Source: Paracoccaceae bacterium (GTDB lineage: Bacteria; Pseudomonadota; Alphaproteobacteria; Rhodobacterales; Rhodobacteraceae). Taken from it: a stretch of 64,000 bases of DNA. A model generated the notes under the pieces. It did no database searches. It was not told the DNA's origin and saw only the letters and a program-made list of their open reading frames with translations. Numbering within the stretch: position 1 is the first letter of the stretch; each line of letters starts with the position of its first letter. Shown piece after piece: positions 60,453 through 64,000 of the stretch. The stretch spans positions 60,033 to 124,032 of the forward strand of contig WRPH01000016.1 in NCBI GenBank assembly GCA_009773375.1, read 5' to 3'. The translations under genes and the position numbers were made by a program.

Positions 60453-60886
60453 TCCTCGTCGGCCTTTTGTCGGGCGAGGGCGGATTCGACATCGGTCACT
60501 CCCAGCAGGTTGGCCAGAAGCCGCATCTGCTGATCTTCGGAATGATCGCGCTGGCCATCGGCCAAGGCAACCGACCACAGCGCCTGCACTAGTGCTGCGC
60601 GGTCTTCCAGCGGCACGGCGGCCTTCAGCGCGCGGGTGAAGCGGATGGTGTCGGGGGCCTGCGCCTCCAGATCTTCGGCCTCAGACCGCAGCTTGGCGGC
60701 CTCGAACGGGCCGAGGTGGTGGCGGGTCATCAGGATCTGTTCGATCCGTTCAACCTCTTCAGCGGCATAAAGCCCGTCAGTTTTGGCGACGCGCACCAGC
60801 AGGGCAGCAAGCGCCAGCCGGGCATCAGGCTCGGGCAGGCGGGGCGGGGCGGGAGCCAGAAGGCTGCGGAGAATATCTGCGATCAT
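60449..60886 (-). CDS. TerB-like (tellurite-resistance-type) protein
   Basis: A 145-residue helical protein with LALAALLVRVAKTDGLYAAEEVERIEQIL and SVALADGQRDHSEDQQMRLLANLLGV, the repeated acidic pattern of TerB domains that may bind metal. The role of single-domain TerB proteins is unclear. It is translationally coupled to the PhnD-like gene. Confidence 0.82.
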   Translation of the reverse strand: MIADILRSLLAPAPPRLPEPDARLALAALLVRVAKTDGLYAAEEVERIEQILMTRHHLGPFEAAKLRSEAEDLEAQAPDTIRFTRALKAAVPLEDRAALVQALWSVALADGQRDHSEDQQMRLLANLLGVTDVESALARQKADEE

Positions 60887-60925
60887 GGCGGCAGGATAGG
60901 CCGCAGCCTTGGCGTTGCCAAGCGG

Positions 60926-61778
60926 CTATGGCGTGCGGATTTTGCCCGAACTGATCACCACCGCGCGACCTTTGACACGAACGGCGGTCAGGCCCTGCGC
61001 CGTGGCCGAGATGGTCAGGCCGATGCTGCTGGCGCGGCCCATCTCGATGCCCTGATGCAAAGATAGCCGGGTGGTGCCGTAGGGAATCGCGCCGCTGGTC
61101 AACAGCTGTGACGCCAGTATTGCGCTGGCCGATCCGGTGGCGGGGTCTTCAGGGATACCGGCGGTGGGGGAAAACATCCGCGCGCGATAGTCGCAATCGC
61201 TGCCGGGGGTATAAAGATAGGCCGAGTCTACATCAGCCGCCGCCATGAGCGCGGACCAGTGCGGCTCGTGCGGTTTGGCGCGGCCAAGGCTTTCGAGGGT
61301 CTGGACCGGCACATAGAGAAACCGTGGCCCGCCCTGATGCGTGGCGGCGGCGTGGTTGGCAAAGCCGATTTGCGCCGGGGTCAGGCCAAGGCTGGCGGCG
61401 ATCAGATCGACGGGCAAGTCTGCTTTCACCGGGAAGGGCAGCACGGGGGCGGTAAATTGGCACCAGCCCGGCCTCTTCCTCCAGCGTGATCAGGGTTTCG
61501 AAATCGCCGCTATGGGTCTGGCAGGCCAGATGAATGGCGCAGCCGATGGTCGGGTGGCCCGCGAAGGGGATTTCAGCGGTCGGGAAAAAGATGCGGACGC
61601 GGGCGGTGTGGGAGGGGTTTTGCGGGGCCTGCACGAAGATCGTCTCGGACAGGTTGAATTCGCGCGCAATGGTTTGCATCTGCGCGTCGCTCAGGTGATC
61701 GGCCCCCAGCACGATGGCCAGCGGGTTGCCACCGAACGGGGTGTCGGTGAACACATCGCAGGTGTGAAATTCAAGCAT
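60926..61778 (-). pseudogene. phzF-family isomerase gene broken by a small deletion
   Basis: The N-terminal part (from ATG 61778: MLEFHTCDVFTDTPFGGNPLAIV, FAGHPTIGCAIHLA) and the C-terminal part (FTAPVLPFPVKADLP to the stop at 60926, with GIPEDPATGSASAILASQL) lie in different frames. The break is near 61460-61470. About 12-14 residues usually found between EEEAGLVP and FTAPVLP are missing, so this is a deletion that shifts the frame rather than a single-base slip. CTGGTGCC at the joint would fit both sides. PhzF-like proteins are isomerases. The start overlaps the rlmJ stop by 8 bases. A sequencing error is less likely but possible. Confidence 0.75.
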
Positions 61779-62556
61779 TTTGCAGCCGCTTGAACGCGGC
61801 CTCAATACGGGCGGCTTCTTCGGCCAGACCGTAGGGCGGGTTGACGATGAACATGCCCGAGCCTTCCATGCGATGGCCGTCGCGCACCGGCGGGAAGCGG
61901 ACTTCCGAGCGCAGCGCCTCGGGGAACTGTGCTTGCAGCGTCTTCAGCATCGGGCCATGCGGGCCGCCGGTCAGCAGCGGATACCACAGCGCGATGATGC
62001 CGACGTTCCATTTGCGGGCGATATTGGCGATGTGCTTGGGGATCGCGTCGTAATCGGCCTTCACCTCGTAGCTGGGGTCGATCAGCATCAGGCCGCGGCG
62101 CGGGGTGGGCGGCGTCAGGGCGAGGGCGAGTTCAAAGCCGTCCTTGGGATAGATATGCGCGTCCCACGGCACCATGGCGGCGCGCAGGTGCTGGATTTCC
62201 TGCGGGTGCAGTTCGGCCAGGTGGATCGTATCCTGATCGCGCAGGGAGAGGGCTGCGATCAGCGGCGAGCCGGGGTAGGCCAGCGGCCCGAAACTGGAGC
62301 GGACCTCGGCCAGACGTTGGCGGTAGGGGTGGGTCTTCGGGAACCAGTCTTCGGCGATGGCGATGCCCGCCTCGGCCTCGCCGGTTTTCAACGCCTCTTC
62401 CGCCCCCAGATCATAGAGTCCGCGCCCGGCGTGGGTTTCAATATAGGTCAGCGGTTTATCTTTTTGGGTGAGATAATCCAGCATGACCGCCAGAAGCGCG
62501 TGCTTCTGAACATCGGCGAGGTTTCCGGCGTGGAACAGGTGTTGATAGCTGAGCAT
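61771..62556 (-). CDS. rlmJ: 23S rRNA (adenine-2030-N6)-methyltransferase RlmJ
   Basis: A 261-residue methyltransferase: MLSYQHLFHAGNLADVQKHALLAVML, ETHAGRGLYDL (SAM-binding), LMLIDPSYE, and the C-terminal FIVNPPYGL. It methylates A2030 of 23S rRNA in E. coli. ATG 62556 is the clear start. Its 3' end overlaps the phzF remnant. Confidence 0.94.
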   Translation of the reverse strand: MLSYQHLFHAGNLADVQKHALLAVMLDYLTQKDKPLTYIETHAGRGLYDLGAEEALKTGEAEAGIAIAEDWFPKTHPYRQRLAEVRSSFGPLAYPGSPLIAALSLRDQDTIHLAELHPQEIQHLRAAMVPWDAHIYPKDGFELALALTPPTPRRGLMLIDPSYEVKADYDAIPKHIANIARKWNVGIIALWYPLLTGGPHGPMLKTLQAQFPEALRSEVRFPPVRDGHRMEGSGMFIVNPPYGLAEEAARIEAAFKRLQNA

Positions 62557-62788
62557 GCGGGTTTATAGGCCGGGATTTCGGGCGGGGGAAGGGGGGATAT
62601 TTGGGTGGTCCCAACTCGGGACCAATTTTAAGTGTTATATTTCAATGGTATGGAATGGTGCAATTAGAGATTTGTTAAGGTTTTGCGTTAGCGGTTGCTT
62701 AACGATGGTGCGGGAGAGTGGTGGTGAAGGCTTGGTCGGGTATCGCGGGATGGCTGTGTCGCGGATACGCAATGCTCGGTGGAAACAC
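62557..62788. other. Non-coding region between rlmJ and the HigA-like gene
   Basis: Lower GC than its surroundings. TGGTCCC (62606-62612) with GGGACCA (62618-62624) forms a small inverted repeat, and GTTAAG (62674-62679) with CTTAAC (62698-62703) another. No toxin gene (HigB/RelE type) can be read before the antitoxin-like gene. In-frame ATG codons at 62705 and 62750 exist but add no recognisable sequence. Confidence 0.4.
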
Positions 62789-63178
62789 ATGACCAAACCG
62801 GCGGACCTGCACGCGAAATGCATCGCCGAACCGGCCTATGCCGCCGCCTATGCAGAGGCGGAGTATGCGGGGATCGGGGCGATGTTCCAGGCCCAGGCTG
62901 AGGCCGGGCTGACACAAGAGGCTTTGGCGAAGCGGATGGGCATGATGCAGCCGGCGATTGCGCGGCTGGAGGGCGGGCGGGGGTTGCCCTTGGTCGAGAC
63001 GCTGCGGAGGCATGCGAAGGCGGTGGGGAAGCGGTTGCGGGTGGAGATGGTGCAAGGCGGCGATGGTGTAGGGGTAGGTCCGGCCACACTGAAACGAAAG
63101 GTGGCGCGCAAAGCCTGCGCGCCACAATACCGATCACAGCCGCAACAAATCGCCGCGCGCGTTGATTATTGGCACTGA
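62789..63178 (+). CDS. Orphan HigA-like antitoxin/XRE-family protein
   Basis: A 129-residue protein that starts MTKPADLHAKCIAEPAYAAAY, as many HigA/XRE antitoxins do. Residues 37-90 hold the helix-turn-helix (GLTQEALAKRMGMMQPAIARLEGGRGLPLVETLRRHAKA region) followed by KRLRVEMV, where relatives usually end. The last 40 residues are an unusual basic tail. No toxin gene is adjacent. The 3' end overlaps the convergent Thr-rich gene by 13 bases. Confidence 0.75.
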   Translation: MTKPADLHAKCIAEPAYAAAYAEAEYAGIGAMFQAQAEAGLTQEALAKRMGMMQPAIARLEGGRGLPLVETLRRHAKAVGKRLRVEMVQGGDGVGVGPATLKRKVARKACAPQYRSQPQQIAARVDYWH

Positions 63179-63843
63179 TCGTTGTTGCAGGGGGTGGTTT
63201 CCCGAACCTCTGCAGTCGACGTGCCGGTCACGCTGGTGGAGCTGTCGCTGACGACCGAAGTGGTGGCATCGCCAACCGGTTCCTCGGTGGTGACAGGGTC
63301 CGCGTATTCAACGACCACGACATCCTCGGGCTCGCCTTCGGGGGCCTGATTGACAGGCTGCGAGTGGCCGGGGTCGATGTCGTACATGTCAGTCGTGGTG
63401 GTGGTCTGTTTCTGGGTCTCGGTCACTTCCATGGTTTGCGTGGTGACCGTGGTTTCGGTGCCGACCGTCGTATAGACGTTATAGGTGACCAGATAAGTGG
63501 TCTGGACGTTGCACTGCTTCCCAGAGCCACAGCCGACCAGCCTGGAATCGGTCGCGACGCGGCCTGCTTCGACGGTCTGGGTCGTGACGGAAACGGTTAC
63601 AGGCTCGCCCGTGGTGACATCGTCATAGGTGTAATTGTTGATCACAACCGTGTCGGTGGTCGATGTGGTTTCGCCAACCTGACCTTCTGTGCCGTTGCCG
63701 CCCCCGGCGTTCGATTTGATGCCGTTCTTGCCGGCATTCAGCGGGGTGTCTTTCTTTTCAGCAAGCGCCATATCAGCCGCGAATACCGAGGTGCCGATTG
63801 CGAGGATTGCGAGCCCGCGCGCGAGGTTAAATGTGAGGTTCAT
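63166..63843 (-). CDS. Thr/Val-rich secreted protein of unknown function
   Basis: A 225-residue protein with a signal peptide (LARGLAILAIGTSVFAADMALA). The mature chain is low in complexity: TTQTVEAGRV, VYTTVGTETTVTTQTMEVTE, TSVVSDSSTSVTGTSTAEV. Two Cys pairs stand out, CGSGKQC in the middle and CNNDQC at the C-terminus. It looks like a surface or periplasmic protein; I know no family for it. AAGGACC precedes ATG 63843. Confidence 0.65.
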   Translation of the reverse strand: MNLTFNLARGLAILAIGTSVFAADMALAEKKDTPLNAGKNGIKSNAGGGNGTEGQVGETTSTTDTVVINNYTYDDVTTGEPVTVSVTTQTVEAGRVATDSRLVGCGSGKQCNVQTTYLVTYNVYTTVGTETTVTTQTMEVTETQKQTTTTTDMYDIDPGHSQPVNQAPEGEPEDVVVVEYADPVTTEEPVGDATTSVVSDSSTSVTGTSTAEVRETTPCNNDQCQ

Positions 63844-63908
63844 CTTCAGGTCCTTTTTGGTAAAAAGTAATGAAGTGAAGGTATATCGAAAGATACCTCA
63901 AGCCTAGG

Positions 63909-64000
63909 TCATGTTGACAAATGGCGGAGCCAGATGCGGATCGAGGTGATGTCGATGAAGCCCAGGAAGCTCTCTGCGGTTTTGTCGTAGCGGGTGGCGA
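63909..64000 (-). mobile_element. IS5-family transposase, C-terminal end (cut by window edge)
   Basis: The minus strand ends RYDKTAESFLGFIDITSIRI then WLRHLST and a stop at 63909-63911. This is the well-known C-terminus of IS5-family (IS427-like) DDE transposases. The rest lies beyond base 64000. The element's end should lie between 63845 and 63908; I could not fix its inverted repeat. Confidence 0.82.

Noticed and set aside
62641..62788. HigB/RelE-type toxin gene upstream of the HigA-like gene.
   Set aside because: All frames are closed or lack any toxin motif; in-frame extension of the antitoxin gives no recognisable sequence.

Overview
The window looks like the chromosome of a high-GC alphaproteobacterium of the order Rhodobacterales. 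The evidence is the gene order trpG-trpD-trpC-moaC-moeA-lexA, a LexA box of the GTTC-N7-GTTC type, a two-domain cold-shock protein, a DUF192 protein, and the protein sequences in general. I cannot name a genus from the sequence alone. No rRNA and no CRISPR array is present. Four tRNA genes are visible: Pro-TGG, Cys-GCA and two identical Gly-GCC.

Left host region (1-30440). It opens inside a xanthine-dehydrogenase-type molybdopterin subunit, followed by a DUF2235 hydrolase that seems to start at a CTG codon. Next come N-carbamoylputrescine amidase, a DUF1624 membrane protein, citrate synthase, glutamyl-tRNA synthetase, ComEC and LexA. The block moeA-moaC-trpC-trpD-trpG, a divergent polysaccharide deacetylase, trpE and a PpiD-like chaperone follow. 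Then come an aminotransferase, xanthine phosphoribosyltransferase, a LysE exporter, FabI, PdxH, a cold-shock protein with DUF192, tRNA-Pro, a secreted protein, SelO, and an XRE-cupin regulator ahead of kbl-tdh (threonine catabolism).

Prophage (30478-49458). A compact 18.9-kb tailed-phage prophage sits between two perfect 37-bp copies of the 5' half of tRNA-Cys. Almost all genes are on the minus strand. In order of transcription they are: a replication-type winged-helix protein with five iteron-like repeats inside its gene, a small helix-turn-helix protein, portal, a protease-capsid fusion, tail tube, connectors, small and large terminase, tape measure, tail tip, and a holin, SAR endolysin and Rz/Rz1 lysis cassette. 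After these come an early module (two Lar-like zinc-finger proteins, a GapR-like protein, an excisionase) and the integrase. Control seems to lie in two divergent Arc-type genes around a repeated TAGTAACAC operator, possibly with a LexA-like box before the replication gene. No CI-type repressor is visible. Integration replaced the promoter-proximal half of tRNA-Cys, so the intact tRNA is now read from a phage promoter while the old host promoter points into the prophage. The palindrome CTCGAG occurs about 28 times in the prophage and about once in the 45 kb of flanking host DNA.

Right host region (49459-64000). Two tRNA-Gly genes with their own terminators lead into a minus-strand polyamine or amino-acid gene set: polar amino-acid ABC transporter, two glutamine-synthetase-family enzymes, a glutamine amidotransferase-like hydrolase, a FAD oxidase and a DegT-type aminotransferase. 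The pattern fits a gamma-glutamylated putrescine (Puu-like) route. The window ends with a PhnD-like protein, a TerB-like protein, a phzF gene broken by a small deletion, rlmJ, an orphan HigA-like antitoxin, a Thr-rich secreted protein and the 3' end of an IS5-family transposase.
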